This document shows, piece by piece, positions 16,122 to 23,975 of a DNA stretch of 52,952 nucleotides. How positions within the stretch are numbered: position 1 is the stretch's first letter; every line of letters begins with the position of its first letter. Made by a program: the position numbers and the translations under genes. The stretch comes from Bernardetiaceae bacterium. GTDB lineage: Bacteria > Bacteroidota > Bacteroidia > Cytophagales > Thermoflexibacteraceae. The stretch lies in the NCBI GenBank assembly GCA_025454895.1, contig JALONO010000010.1, positions 1 through 52,952 on the forward strand. The letters run 5' to 3'. The notes beneath the pieces are model-generated. The model saw nothing but the letters and a program-made list of their open reading frames with translations. It ran no database searches and was not told the DNA's origin.

Positions 16122-16247
16122 CTTGGTCGGCCGTTTGGTAATTAGGCATTTATTGATAATTTAGTCCGCCAGGGCCAGGCTTAGCCCGCTTGCCCCCATC
16201 GAGAACGCCCCGCCTTTTTTGTGCGCACCCTGCTTTCGCCCACTTAC

Positions 16248-18026
16248 ATGACTAAACCTAAAAAATCCGCGCTCATTACCCCAGAAGAGTTTGCTAGTTC
16301 ACTTAAATTGAACAAGTTGAAACTCAACTTATTGGCTACGCCGTTGATGAAGCTACTGAAAATAGACAAGCTCAACGACGTATACAACAAAGCCCAGCAA
16401 CATGAGGGTTTGGGGTTTATTGAGCGGGGGCTTAAGGAGTTTAACGTGCATTACGAGGTGGACCCCGACGAACTGGCCAACTTGCCCAAAGACCGGCCCT
16501 TCATCACCGTATCGAACCACCCTTACGGCGGCATCGACGGCATGATCCTCATTGCGGCGGTAGGCAGCGTGCGCCCTGACTTCAAGGTGATGGCCAACTA
16601 CATATTGCAGGCTTTCGAGGAAATCCAGCAGTACTTTATCTCGGTAAACCCGTTCGAGAACGCGCAGAACAAGCAAGTGAACGTGAGCGGGATCAAAACC
16701 GTGTTGGCCCAACTCAAAGAAGGGCACCCGGTGGGTATTTTCCCGGCGGGCGAGGTATCGGCGTTCCAAACCGATAAGCGTAAAATCGAGGACCGCGAGT
16801 GGCACCCGTTGGTCGGCAAAATCATCGAGAAAGCCAAAGTAGAGGTAGTGCCCATTTACTTTTCAGGAGGTAATAGTCTGTTTTTCAATGTATTGGGATT
16901 GATCCATCCCAATTTGCGCACGGCCCGGCTACCTACCGAAATGTTCAAGGTAAAGCAAACCGTAAAAGTGCGGATTGGCAAACCCGTGCCCTACCCCAAA
17001 CTGACCGAGTTTGCCGATACGTCGCAAATGCTGCGTTACCTGCGGGCTAAAACGTATGCTCTTGGCTCGTCGATCAAACTTAAACCGTTTTTTTTCCGCA
17101 ACCCGTTGGCGTTTTTGGCCCAGCCCCAGCCCATTGTGGACCCTACCCCCGTGGCAAAGCTGCTGGCCGATATTGAGGCCATCCGCCCCACCGATTTGCT
17201 TTGCCAGCACCAGAACTACGAGGTTTTTCTGTCCGAGGCCCCGGCCATCCCGCACGTGCTGCGCGAGATCGGGCGCCTGCGCGAGGTTACCTTCCGGGAG
17301 GAGGGCGAAGGCACCAACCACAGCATTGACCTGGATGAGTACGACGTACACTACAACCACCTGTTTATTTGGGACAACGAGGCCCAACGCTTGGTAGGTG
17401 CGTACCGCATCGGCAAGGGTAAAGACTTGTACAACAAATTCAAAATCAAGGGGTTTTACCTCAACGAACTTTTCTCGATGAGCAAACGGATGGCCCCGAT
17501 TTTGCGCCGTTCGCTGGAAATGGGCCGCTCATTCGTGGTCAAAGATTACCAGCGCAAGCACATCTCGCTCATGCTGCTGTGGAAGGGCGTGCTGGTAACC
17601 TTGCGCCGCCACCCGGAATATCGTTACCTGATTGGCCCGGTGAGCATCAGCAATAATTTCTCGAACCTGAGCAAGGAACTGGTGGTGCGGGTGATCAAAG
17701 AAAACTACTTTGACCACGAACTGGCCAAACTGGTGCGCCCCCGCCGCAAGTTTGAGCCCCAACTCGACGAAACCGGGGAAATGCTGCTTCAATCCAAGCA
17801 ATTTGATATTAAGGAATTAGATATGCTCATTGCCGAAATCGAGTCGTCGCACAGCAAACTGCCCGTACTGCTCAAAAAGTACATTCTGCAACTCAATTCC
17901 AAAATCATCGGCTTCAACATCGACCCCAAATTCAACAACACGTTGGACGGGTTCATCATCATGGACCTGGAAAAAGTGCCCGCCGAAGTGTTCAAAATGT
18001 TGGACAAAGAGGGCGGCATCAGCTAG
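16248..18026 (+). CDS. Bifunctional lipid acyltransferase (PlsC-like plus GNAT-like; OlsF-type)
   Basis: The 592-residue protein combines two acyltransferase halves. The N-terminal half resembles lysophospholipid O-acyltransferases: VSNHPYGGIDGM at 88-99 is the active-site block, with H91 and D97, and FPAGEVSAF at 165-173 is the glycerophosphate-binding-like block. The spacing is H-x5-D rather than the usual H-x4-D. The C-terminal half (about 300-500; REIGRLREVTFREEGEGTN, YRIGKG, SFVVKDYQRK) resembles the hemolysin/OlsB-type N-acyltransferase. This order is that of OlsF, which makes ornithine or glycine aminolipids in Flavobacterium and Serratia. The amino acid used here is unknown. The ATG at 16248 is preferred over an in-frame GTG at 16221. 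Its stop shares CTAG with the argH stop on the other strand. Confidence 0.82.
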   Translation: MTKPKKSALITPEEFASSLKLNKLKLNLLATPLMKLLKIDKLNDVYNKAQQHEGLGFIERGLKEFNVHYEVDPDELANLPKDRPFITVSNHPYGGIDGMILIAAVGSVRPDFKVMANYILQAFEEIQQYFISVNPFENAQNKQVNVSGIKTVLAQLKEGHPVGIFPAGEVSAFQTDKRKIEDREWHPLVGKIIEKAKVEVVPIYFSGGNSLFFNVLGLIHPNLRTARLPTEMFKVKQTVKVRIGKPVPYPKLTEFADTSQMLRYLRAKTYALGSSIKLKPFFFRNPLAFLAQPQPIVDPTPVAKLLADIEAIRPTDLLCQHQNYEVFLSEAPAIPHVLREIGRLREVTFREEGEGTNHSIDLDEYDVHYNHLFIWDNEAQRLVGAYRIGKGKDLYNKFKIKGFYLNELFSMSKRMAPILRRSLEMGRSFVVKDYQRKHISLMLLWKGVLVTLRRHPEYRYLIGPVSISNNFSNLSKELVVRVIKENYFDHELAKLVRPRRKFEPQLDETGEMLLQSKQFDIKELDMLIAEIESSHSKLPVLLKKYILQLNSKIIGFNIDPKFNNTLDGFIIMDLEKVPAEVFKMLDKEGGIS

Positions 18027-19369
18027 CCCGCAGGCACGGTTTCGCCCAGCAGTTGGTACATGCGCTGGGCACGCTCAAAGACAAAACCCTCCCAAACCAA
18101 AGCCCACTTTTGGGCGATTTCGGAGTTGCACAGGTTGCCAAGGCTACCCACGTGGGTGTGGGCGAGCGAGCGCGGCGGGTCAAACCGGCCCTCCTCGATT
18201 TCTAAGCCCACTTGGCGGTAAGCGTCGCGGAAGGTGGTGCCAGCCAACACGCGGCGGTTCACTTCTTCCACACTAAATAGGTAGAGGTATTTGTCGTCGT
18301 TGAGGATGCCCTCGCGCACTTGCACCTGGCCCAGCATGTAGTGGGTCATGTGCAGGCACTGACCAATTTCGGCAAAAGCGGGCAGCATATTCTCTTTAAT
18401 CAACTGTAAATCACGGTGGTAGCCCGAAGTAAGGTTGACCAGCACCAGCGTAATCTCGTTGGGCAAGGCTTGCAGGCGGTTGCAGCGGGCGCGCACCAGT
18501 TCAAACACATCCGGGTTTTTTTTGTGCGGCATAATGCTGGAACCGGTGGTGAGTTCCTTGGGGAAGGTGATGAAGTCGAAGTTTTGGCACATGTATTGGC
18601 ACACGTCGGCGGCTAGTTTGGCCAAAGTGGCCGCCAAGCTGGCAATGGCAGTGGCCGCCACGCGCTCGGTTTTGCCCCGGGTCATTTGGGCGTACACCAC
18701 GTTGTAGTTGAGGGTGGCAAAACCCAGCAAATCGGTGGTGAGTTGCCGGTCCAGCGGGAACGACGAGCCGTAGCCCGCCGCTGACCCCAGCGGGTTTTGG
18801 TCGGCCACGCGGTAGGCGGCTTGCAGCAGGTGCAGGTCGTCCACCAGGCTCTCGGCATAGGCGGCAAACCACAGCCCAAACGACGACGGCATGGCCAACT
18901 GCGTGTGCGTATAGCCGGGCAGCAACACGTGCCGGTAACGCTCGCTTTGCGAGATCAACAGATCAAATAACTGGTGAACTATCCCGGCCAACTCCTTGAT
19001 TTCGTGGCGGATGAATAGTTTCAAATCCACCAGCACTTGGTCGTTACGGGAGCGGCCGCTATGGATTTTTTTGCCCACTTCGCCCAGCCGCTGGGTGAGC
19101 AGCAGTTCCACCTGCGAGTGTACATCTTCCACCCCCGGCTCGATGCGGAACTCGCCCGCCTCGATTTCGCGGTAAATTTGGCGCAGGCCGGTTTGCAAAG
19201 TAGCCAGTTCCGAGGCCGTGAGCAGGCCAATTTGCTGGAGCATCTGGGTATGGGCCAGCGAGCCAAGCACGTCGAAACGGGCCAACCAAAGATCGCTTTC
19301 CCGGTCGCGGCCGGTGGTAAACTGTTCTACCTCAGCGTGAACGTCGAAATTTTTTTGCCAGAGTTTCAA
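18023..19369 (-). CDS. argH: Argininosuccinate lyase
   Basis: The 448-residue protein belongs to the fumarase/aspartase superfamily. Signatures are HSGRSRND at 103-110, the GYTHTQLAMP block at 152-161 with H155, and the catalytic loop GSSIMPHKKNP at 276-286. It splits argininosuccinate into arginine and fumarate, the last step of arginine synthesis. The reading frame has a TAA eight codons upstream and no ATG between, so translation must begin at the TTG at 19369 (TTG AAA CTC TGG, M-K-L-W), which fits the conserved family N-terminus. No other arg genes are in the window. Its TAG stop overlaps the stop of the convergent acyltransferase gene within CTAG (18023-18026), so there is no room for a terminator between them. 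Confidence 0.96.
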   Translation of the reverse strand: MKLWQKNFDVHAEVEQFTTGRDRESDLWLARFDVLGSLAHTQMLQQIGLLTASELATLQTGLRQIYREIEAGEFRIEPGVEDVHSQVELLLTQRLGEVGKKIHSGRSRNDQVLVDLKLFIRHEIKELAGIVHQLFDLLISQSERYRHVLLPGYTHTQLAMPSSFGLWFAAYAESLVDDLHLLQAAYRVADQNPLGSAAGYGSSFPLDRQLTTDLLGFATLNYNVVYAQMTRGKTERVAATAIASLAATLAKLAADVCQYMCQNFDFITFPKELTTGSSIMPHKKNPDVFELVRARCNRLQALPNEITLVLVNLTSGYHRDLQLIKENMLPAFAEIGQCLHMTHYMLGQVQVREGILNDDKYLYLFSVEEVNRRVLAGTTFRDAYRQVGLEIEEGRFDPPRSLAHTHVGSLGNLCNSEIAQKWALVWEGFVFERAQRMYQLLGETVPAG

Positions 19370-19418
19370 AGGGAGATTGGTTTGAAGGGCTTAACCGCAA
19401 TCGGGGCCGTCGGTGAGG

Positions 19419-19610
19419 TCAATCCAAAAAATTCAGTTGCCGCAAAGCGGCCCGCAAATTTTGCGCGAAATCTTGGAACGAAGTCAGTTTTCCCAATTTT
19501 TCCAGTTGAAGTTGTTGGCCAATGGCGGTGTACAAATCCTCGATCTGTAATTCATCGCGCCGCCGCTTGGGCCGGTGGGCTTGGGCCAGGCGGTTTGCCA
19601 AATCACTCAA
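19419..19610 (-). CDS. Possible small protein, 63 codons
   Basis: This frame fills the space between the HhH gene and argH. It overlaps the HhH stop by 8 bp, with a TTG start inside the last codons (TTGAGTGA) and an in-frame TGA two codons earlier. The product is 63 residues, basic near the N-terminus (HRPKRRRD) then helix-prone (ELQIEDLYTAIGQQLQ and LTSFQDFAQNLRAALRQ). I recognise no family. It is supported by lying on the operon strand, by its overlap, and by the absence of a competing gene. Against it are the TTG start and short length. It could be a coupled regulator-sized protein or a chance frame. Confidence 0.4.
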   Translation of the reverse strand: MSDLANRLAQAHRPKRRRDELQIEDLYTAIGQQLQLEKLGKLTSFQDFAQNLRAALRQLNFLD

Positions 19611-20613
19611 ATTTCAAATATGGCCGCAACTTGGCTAATTTCTCCGCATCGATGACCTGGGTCTTCAGCAGGTCGTCCGGGGTGGCGAAGGGACCGTGCT
19701 GTTGGCGATAGTTCACGATCACCTGGGCCAAATTGTAGCCTAGGTAAGGGTGGGTTTTCAGGGTGTTCACGTCGGCTTGGTTGATGGCCAGCCCGTTTAT
19801 GGCCGGGGCCGGGGGCAAGGTGGCCACCTCGAGCAGGGCCTGGCGGGCCTCCGGGGGTAGGCCGTACACCTCTTGCAGTTGGTCCAAACTGTGGAACCCG
19901 CCCAGCCCCCGCCTAAACTTGATGATCCGCTCGGCCAGTACCGGGCCAATGCCCCGCACGGCCCGCAGTTGGGCGGTGTCGGCCTGGTTGAGGTCGAAAC
20001 TGGCCGGGGCCGGGCGCCCCCGCACGGGCGCAGGCGCATGGGCGCGCTCGCCTTCGGGCGCGGGCGGGGCCGATCTGGCGGAGGCCACCACCTGGTCTTG
20101 GCCGTTGAGCCAGCCCTTTTCCAAACTCTCCGGCAATTGGATGTAGGCTTGTAATTGATCGTAGGCAAGTTCGGGGAAGCCGTAAATCTTTTTCAAATCG
20201 GCCTTGATGCGGAACTTGCCGCCCCGGCTCCGGTATTTGACGATCCGTTGGGCCAGCCAGGGCTTGAGGCCCAGTTTTTTCCACTGCTCTTCGGTAAGTT
20301 GGTTGGGGTCGAACGGGAAGGGGCGCAGGGCCACTTGCTCCGGCCCGGGCGAAAAGTCGCGGGTGGCGGGTTTGTCCACCTCGGCCTCGGCCTGGGGGCG
20401 TTGCTCAAGTTGGATGGCGGCCACGGCTTGGTCGAGCAGGGCCGCATCGGTGGGGTTGGGCGGCAACGTGGGGCTGGGCCAAAATGATTGGACGGCCAGC
20501 GGCCCCACCACCAACACCGCCAACAGGCCCAGCAAAGCCAAAAAACCGTTGGCTTCGGTAGGCGAAAACCCAAAGGCGTTTTGGGCTTGGCGTTGCAGGC
20601 GGTTCCAGATCAT
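19603..20613 (-). CDS. Helix-hairpin-helix (ComEA-like) membrane-anchored protein
   Basis: The 336-residue protein has one membrane anchor at about 22-43 and a Pro-rich linker. Three ComEA-type helix-hairpin-helix units follow: FDPNQLTEEQWKKLGLKPWL and onward (about 100-160), FDLNQADTAQLRAVRGIGPV and onward (about 205-265) and LAINQADVNTLKTHPYLGYN and onward (about 275-335). Each has the F/I-N-x-A-D/T-x-x-x-L pattern followed by K-F/Y-R. ComEA proteins bind double-stranded DNA during natural transformation. Triple-HhH proteins are common in Bacteroidota, where their role is not settled. A candidate -7 box lies 35 bp upstream. Confidence 0.82.
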   Translation of the reverse strand: MIWNRLQRQAQNAFGFSPTEANGFLALLGLLAVLVVGPLAVQSFWPSPTLPPNPTDAALLDQAVAAIQLEQRPQAEAEVDKPATRDFSPGPEQVALRPFPFDPNQLTEEQWKKLGLKPWLAQRIVKYRSRGGKFRIKADLKKIYGFPELAYDQLQAYIQLPESLEKGWLNGQDQVVASARSAPPAPEGERAHAPAPVRGRPAPASFDLNQADTAQLRAVRGIGPVLAERIIKFRRGLGGFHSLDQLQEVYGLPPEARQALLEVATLPPAPAINGLAINQADVNTLKTHPYLGYNLAQVIVNYRQQHGPFATPDDLLKTQVIDAEKLAKLRPYLKFE

Positions 20614-20647
20614 GAAAGCAAATTAAGCTGATGCTCAACTTATTAAG

Positions 20648-20655
20648 CAAAAATA
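20648..20655 (-). promoter_or_regulatory. Candidate -7 box (TATTTTTG)
   Basis: The minus-strand reading TATTTTTG is an exact TAnnTTTG match, 35 bp ahead of the ATG of the HhH gene and just beyond the terminator of the upstream ABC permease gene. That order (terminator, promoter, gene) supports an independent transcription unit. Confidence 0.5.
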
Positions 20656-20659
20656 ACGC

Positions 20660-20687
20660 AAAAAACCAAGGCAGCCGCCAAGCTGCC
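20660..20687 (-). terminator. Intrinsic terminator of the ABC permease gene
   Basis: On the minus strand GGCAGC-TTGGCG-GCTGCC is a 6-bp stem starting right after the TAG stop at 20688, followed by TTGG and six T residues (20660-20665 on the complement). Confidence 0.7.
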
Positions 20688-22007
20688 CTAGCCTTTGTAA
20701 AACAGCCACTTGCCTACTTCTTTAAAGGTGGGTTTTTTACCGTACATCAAGATGCCCACGCGGTAAATGCGCCCGGCCAACCAAACGGCCCCTACAAATG
20801 AGGCTACCAACAGGGCCATCGACAGAAACAACTCCCAGTTGGCCCCAATAAAGGGCACGCGCACCATCATCACCACCGGCGAGGTGAGCGGGAACATCGA
20901 TAGCCAAAAGGCCAGGCTCCCGTCCGGCTCGCTGATGACCACCCCCAACGACACGATGGCCAAGATGAGCGGAATGGTGAGCGGCAACATAAACTGTTGA
21001 GTATCAGTTTCATTGTCCACCATCGCGCCCACCGCGCCAAACAAGGCCCCGTACATGAAATACCCTCCAATGAAATAAAACACAAAACAGGCCAGCACCA
21101 GCGGCAAATTAATGGAGGCCATCGATGCGAACACTTTTTGCACAGCCTCGCGATCCACCTCGGGCTGGGCGGTTTGGCCGGGCATGGGCTGCACCAGGGC
21201 TTGGTTGGGCGGCGCGGACGACAGGCCAAACGCGGCCTGGACCCCACTGCTCACCACAAAGCCTAGTACAATCCAGATAATAAATTGGGTGAACGCTACT
21301 GCCCCAATCCCTAAAATTTTCCCCATCATGAGTTGAAACGGCTTCACCGACGAGATGACGACCTCGACAATCCGGTTGGTTTTTTCTTCCAACACGCCGC
21401 GCATTACTTGGGCACCGTACAAAAAAATGAAAATATAGATAAAGAAGGCCCCCAAATAGCCCACAATCGAGGCAGCATCGGTACTACTCACTTTTTCGCC
21501 GCTCTCGCTGGTAACAATGTTGGTGATGGACACATTGGTGCGGATACTGTCCAGCACGCTTTTGCGGATGCCGGAACGGAGCATTTTCTGGTTCTCGATC
21601 TGTTTTTCCAAGATTTTTTCCAGCTCGCTCTTGGCGGTAATGGACAAGCCTTTTTCGGAGAAAAGCACAAAACCTTGGGGCCGGTCCAAATTCACTTCGG
21701 GCAGGTACAGCAGGGCATCGTAGCCCGCCTTGGGCTGGCTGAAATTGGTGCGGGCTTGGGCCGAGTCGAGCCGGGTGTAGTTAAACGTGAGGTTGTCGGT
21801 AGGGCTACTTTTAAACGCGGCCTCAAACTGCCCCGTGGCATCCGACACGAGGATCGTCTTGCTTTCCCCGGCCCACAAAGTGAGCAGCGCGGGCACGATC
21901 AAGATCAGTCCAAACAGCAGCGGGGCCAACAACGACATAATGATGAATGCCCGCTTGCGTACCCGCGACAGGTACTCGCGCTGCATGATGAGGAATATCT
22001 TATCCAT
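20688..22007 (-). CDS. ABC-2 type transporter permease (NatB/YhaP-like)
   Basis: The 439-residue membrane protein has the ABC-2 permease layout. It starts with a cytoplasmic head MDKIFLIMQREYLSRVRKRA, then helix one at about 20-45. A long external domain runs from about 46 to 175, with several predicted helices. A C-terminal bundle of five or six helices follows from about 180, including a conserved segment near VMRGVLEEKTNRIVEVVISS, PFQLMMGKILG, and FPLTSPVVMMVRVP. Members export sodium, drugs or unknown substrates. The ATP-binding subunit is usually encoded directly upstream, but here the upstream neighbour is a 133-aa protein of unknown function, so the ATPase must be elsewhere. The substrate is unknown. 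Confidence 0.85.
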   Translation of the reverse strand: MDKIFLIMQREYLSRVRKRAFIIMSLLAPLLFGLILIVPALLTLWAGESKTILVSDATGQFEAAFKSSPTDNLTFNYTRLDSAQARTNFSQPKAGYDALLYLPEVNLDRPQGFVLFSEKGLSITAKSELEKILEKQIENQKMLRSGIRKSVLDSIRTNVSITNIVTSESGEKVSSTDAASIVGYLGAFFIYIFIFLYGAQVMRGVLEEKTNRIVEVVISSVKPFQLMMGKILGIGAVAFTQFIIWIVLGFVVSSGVQAAFGLSSAPPNQALVQPMPGQTAQPEVDREAVQKVFASMASINLPLVLACFVFYFIGGYFMYGALFGAVGAMVDNETDTQQFMLPLTIPLILAIVSLGVVISEPDGSLAFWLSMFPLTSPVVMMVRVPFIGANWELFLSMALLVASFVGAVWLAGRIYRVGILMYGKKPTFKEVGKWLFYKG

Positions 22008-22065
22008 AAAAATAATAAAGCTATTTATTTGAAAACTAGATAACTAAAACTGTACTGACAACATT

Positions 22066-22467
22066 TCACGCTACTGGATTGAGCACCACGCTCAGCACCG
22101 TGATAGAATGAAGCTCGCGGCCATAGTACAATTTGTCCAACGCCTCGTAAACATGGCGGGCCCTAAAGTAGGAGGTTTGCAGCTCGCGCGCGCCCACGGG
22201 CACCCACTGGATGGTGTACGTGGCTTCGCGGTCTTGGTAATGGCGCACGTAATCCAGCATTTTCGTCAGCGCGTCCACCCGGTCCACCCCCCAGGCAGTG
22301 TGGAACAAAAACGACTGGTTATGGCGGCGGTTTACAGTAACCAAGTCCAAACGTACCTTGCCGTCTTGCTGGGCAAAGTCATAAATCAAATTGCCCTCCA
22401 CGCCCAGGTGTCGCTCAATTTCTTGTTGCAGGCGGGCACTTTCCACGTGCAAGTCGGGTTGGTTCAT
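22066..22467 (-). CDS. Conserved-looking hypothetical protein
   Basis: The ATG at 22467 gives 133 residues. An in-frame start 60 bases upstream is rejected because a TAnnTTTG promoter box lies between the two (22497-22504). The protein is soluble and mixed alpha/beta: QQEIERHLGVEGNLIYDFA, then LDLVTVNRRHNQSFLFHTAW, and a C-terminal segment with SYFRARHVYEALDKLYYGRE and VLSVVLNP. I have a vague memory of similar uncharacterised Bacteroidota proteins, but no function. It is 58 bp upstream of the ABC permease on the same strand and may share its transcript. Confidence 0.7.
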   Translation of the reverse strand: MNQPDLHVESARLQQEIERHLGVEGNLIYDFAQQDGKVRLDLVTVNRRHNQSFLFHTAWGVDRVDALTKMLDYVRHYQDREATYTIQWVPVGARELQTSYFRARHVYEALDKLYYGRELHSITVLSVVLNPVA

Positions 22468-22496
22468 AAACAAAAACGGGGGCCTGAAATGATGGC

Positions 22497-22504
22497 CAAA
22501 AGTA
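22497..22504 (-). promoter_or_regulatory. Candidate -7 box (TACTTTTG)
   Basis: Exact TAnnTTTG match on the minus strand, 30 bp ahead of the ATG at 22467. It helps fix that start codon. Confidence 0.5.
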
Positions 22505-22578
22505 GCCGGAATTTGCCCCTTAGCCAAGCCTTGGCCTGCAACTGACCATAATCCGCCCTAAACCCGTAACCCCAGCGG

Positions 22579-23700
22579 CTAAAAGCCGATTTTGGCTTTG
22601 TCAGGCTTGAAATCGGGTTGCTGCTGGTTGTAAATATCGCTGAGGGCGGTCGGCTTGCTCAGTTGGGTATTGAACCCCAGCGAGTCGCTAAGGGCTTGGG
22701 CCTTGGCCACCCCCAGCTCTTTAAACTCATACTTGGCAATCAGGCGGCCTTTGCGCAACAAGGCTTCATCGATATTGGTGATGGGCATATTGAAGGTACA
22801 AATGATCTGGATGTTCAAACAGTCGGACAGCAGCCCGTCGGAGATGTTGAGCAGGGTGGACACCGCCGAGCTGCCCCGCTGGCCCCGGTCCATGATGATG
22901 TTTTCCGCGTCCTCGATTACCAAAACCGAGTTGGGGTTATCCACCAAAATATTCACAAAATCAGGGTTGGCCATGTTGGCCGCAATATTGGGCGGCACAA
23001 ACAACATGGGCTTTTTCAATAGGCCGATTAAGTATCGCAAATAAGTAGTTTTGCCCGTGCCCGGCATCCCGTGCAATAGCACAATGCCTTTATCATTTTT
23101 ACGATTGAGCCGCTCAAAAATTAACTTGTGTACCGGCAAAAAATCATCGTTGTAATTACTGGCCAGGTTGAGCTTGGTGCGGTTGATATCGATGCGGCTC
23201 AAGTCCAACCCATTGGCCGACACCGTAATCAAATTGATCTCGTTGGGCTTTTTACGTCGCTTGATCTTGAAACCCCGCAACTGGCTCACAATAGGCTCAA
23301 ACAATTGATGATCAGGCTTATAGTTCATTACCCGACAAATAAATCCCTCGTTGAACGACACCATCGTATCGTTATCCAAGATAAAAAATATCTCCGAATA
23401 TTCGTAACGCTTGCGGCGGCGATTGTACTCCTTCTTAAAATAATGATCAATAATCCGGCCTCTATAATTCTCTTTGAAATAAGCAATTGCCTTCTCCAAT
23501 TCCAATTCGGTTACTACGTAAACATTAGGCAGTTTATTGAAATACTTGTAATAGAACCGGTAATCGTGTAGGTACAAATCATTGATAATGGGGGTATAAT
23601 CTCCCTGGTGCATATTCAAGCTATTTTCTTGATTGAAAGCATGATCGGCCTGCACCTTGCGCATGACCAACTCTACATCTTTCTCGTTATGGAAGTGCAT
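22579..23700 (-). CDS. AAA+ ATPase with N-terminal domain of unknown function
   Basis: The 373-residue protein pairs an N-terminal mixed domain (1-175, with an unusual run HYFKKEYNRRRKRYEYSEIF at 86-105) with a C-terminal AAA+ module. Walker A is G-M-P-G-T-G-K-T-T at 211-219, Walker B VLVIEDAEN at 259-267, sensor-1 N304 (CTFN), and an arginine-finger-like LLRKGRL at 314-320. The AAA module is closest in feel to BCS1/spastin-like members that act on single protein partners. The tail after 330 is poorly structured. The gene is visibly more AT-rich, with more AAA/AAT/ATT codons, than its neighbours, hinting at a different history. No partner nuclease or protease adjoins it. The function is unknown. 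Confidence 0.8.
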   Translation of the reverse strand: MHFHNEKDVELVMRKVQADHAFNQENSLNMHQGDYTPIINDLYLHDYRFYYKYFNKLPNVYVVTELELEKAIAYFKENYRGRIIDHYFKKEYNRRRKRYEYSEIFFILDNDTMVSFNEGFICRVMNYKPDHQLFEPIVSQLRGFKIKRRKKPNEINLITVSANGLDLSRIDINRTKLNLASNYNDDFLPVHKLIFERLNRKNDKGIVLLHGMPGTGKTTYLRYLIGLLKKPMLFVPPNIAANMANPDFVNILVDNPNSVLVIEDAENIIMDRGQRGSSAVSTLLNISDGLLSDCLNIQIICTFNMPITNIDEALLRKGRLIAKYEFKELGVAKAQALSDSLGFNTQLSKPTALSDIYNQQQPDFKPDKAKIGF

Positions 23701-23975
23701 GTTAATACAGTTAAGTTCAAGGCTGGAGGGGTAGCTACCCCATCTTAGCCAGAAGTTTGATTTAGTTTAAACCGGAGCAACCCCTAGTCTTTCCTTGCAA
23801 TTTACTCCATTGCCCATAAAACACCGACAATGGCCAAAAAATTCCCGCCGTTTTTAGGGGGAAACGCCCCGGCCAGGGCAAAAAAAATCGGAGTGGATAG
23901 GCCGCTAAAACTCCGCCTTCCCTATATTCGCGCCAGCTAAACGGCTAGACCGCTAAATCTAAAAACTGAACGCAA

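Noticed and set aside
18023-20613. Competence operon based on the ComEA-like protein
   Set aside because: No comEC, comF or other DNA-uptake gene is nearby; triple-HhH proteins are common outside competence loci in this phylum.
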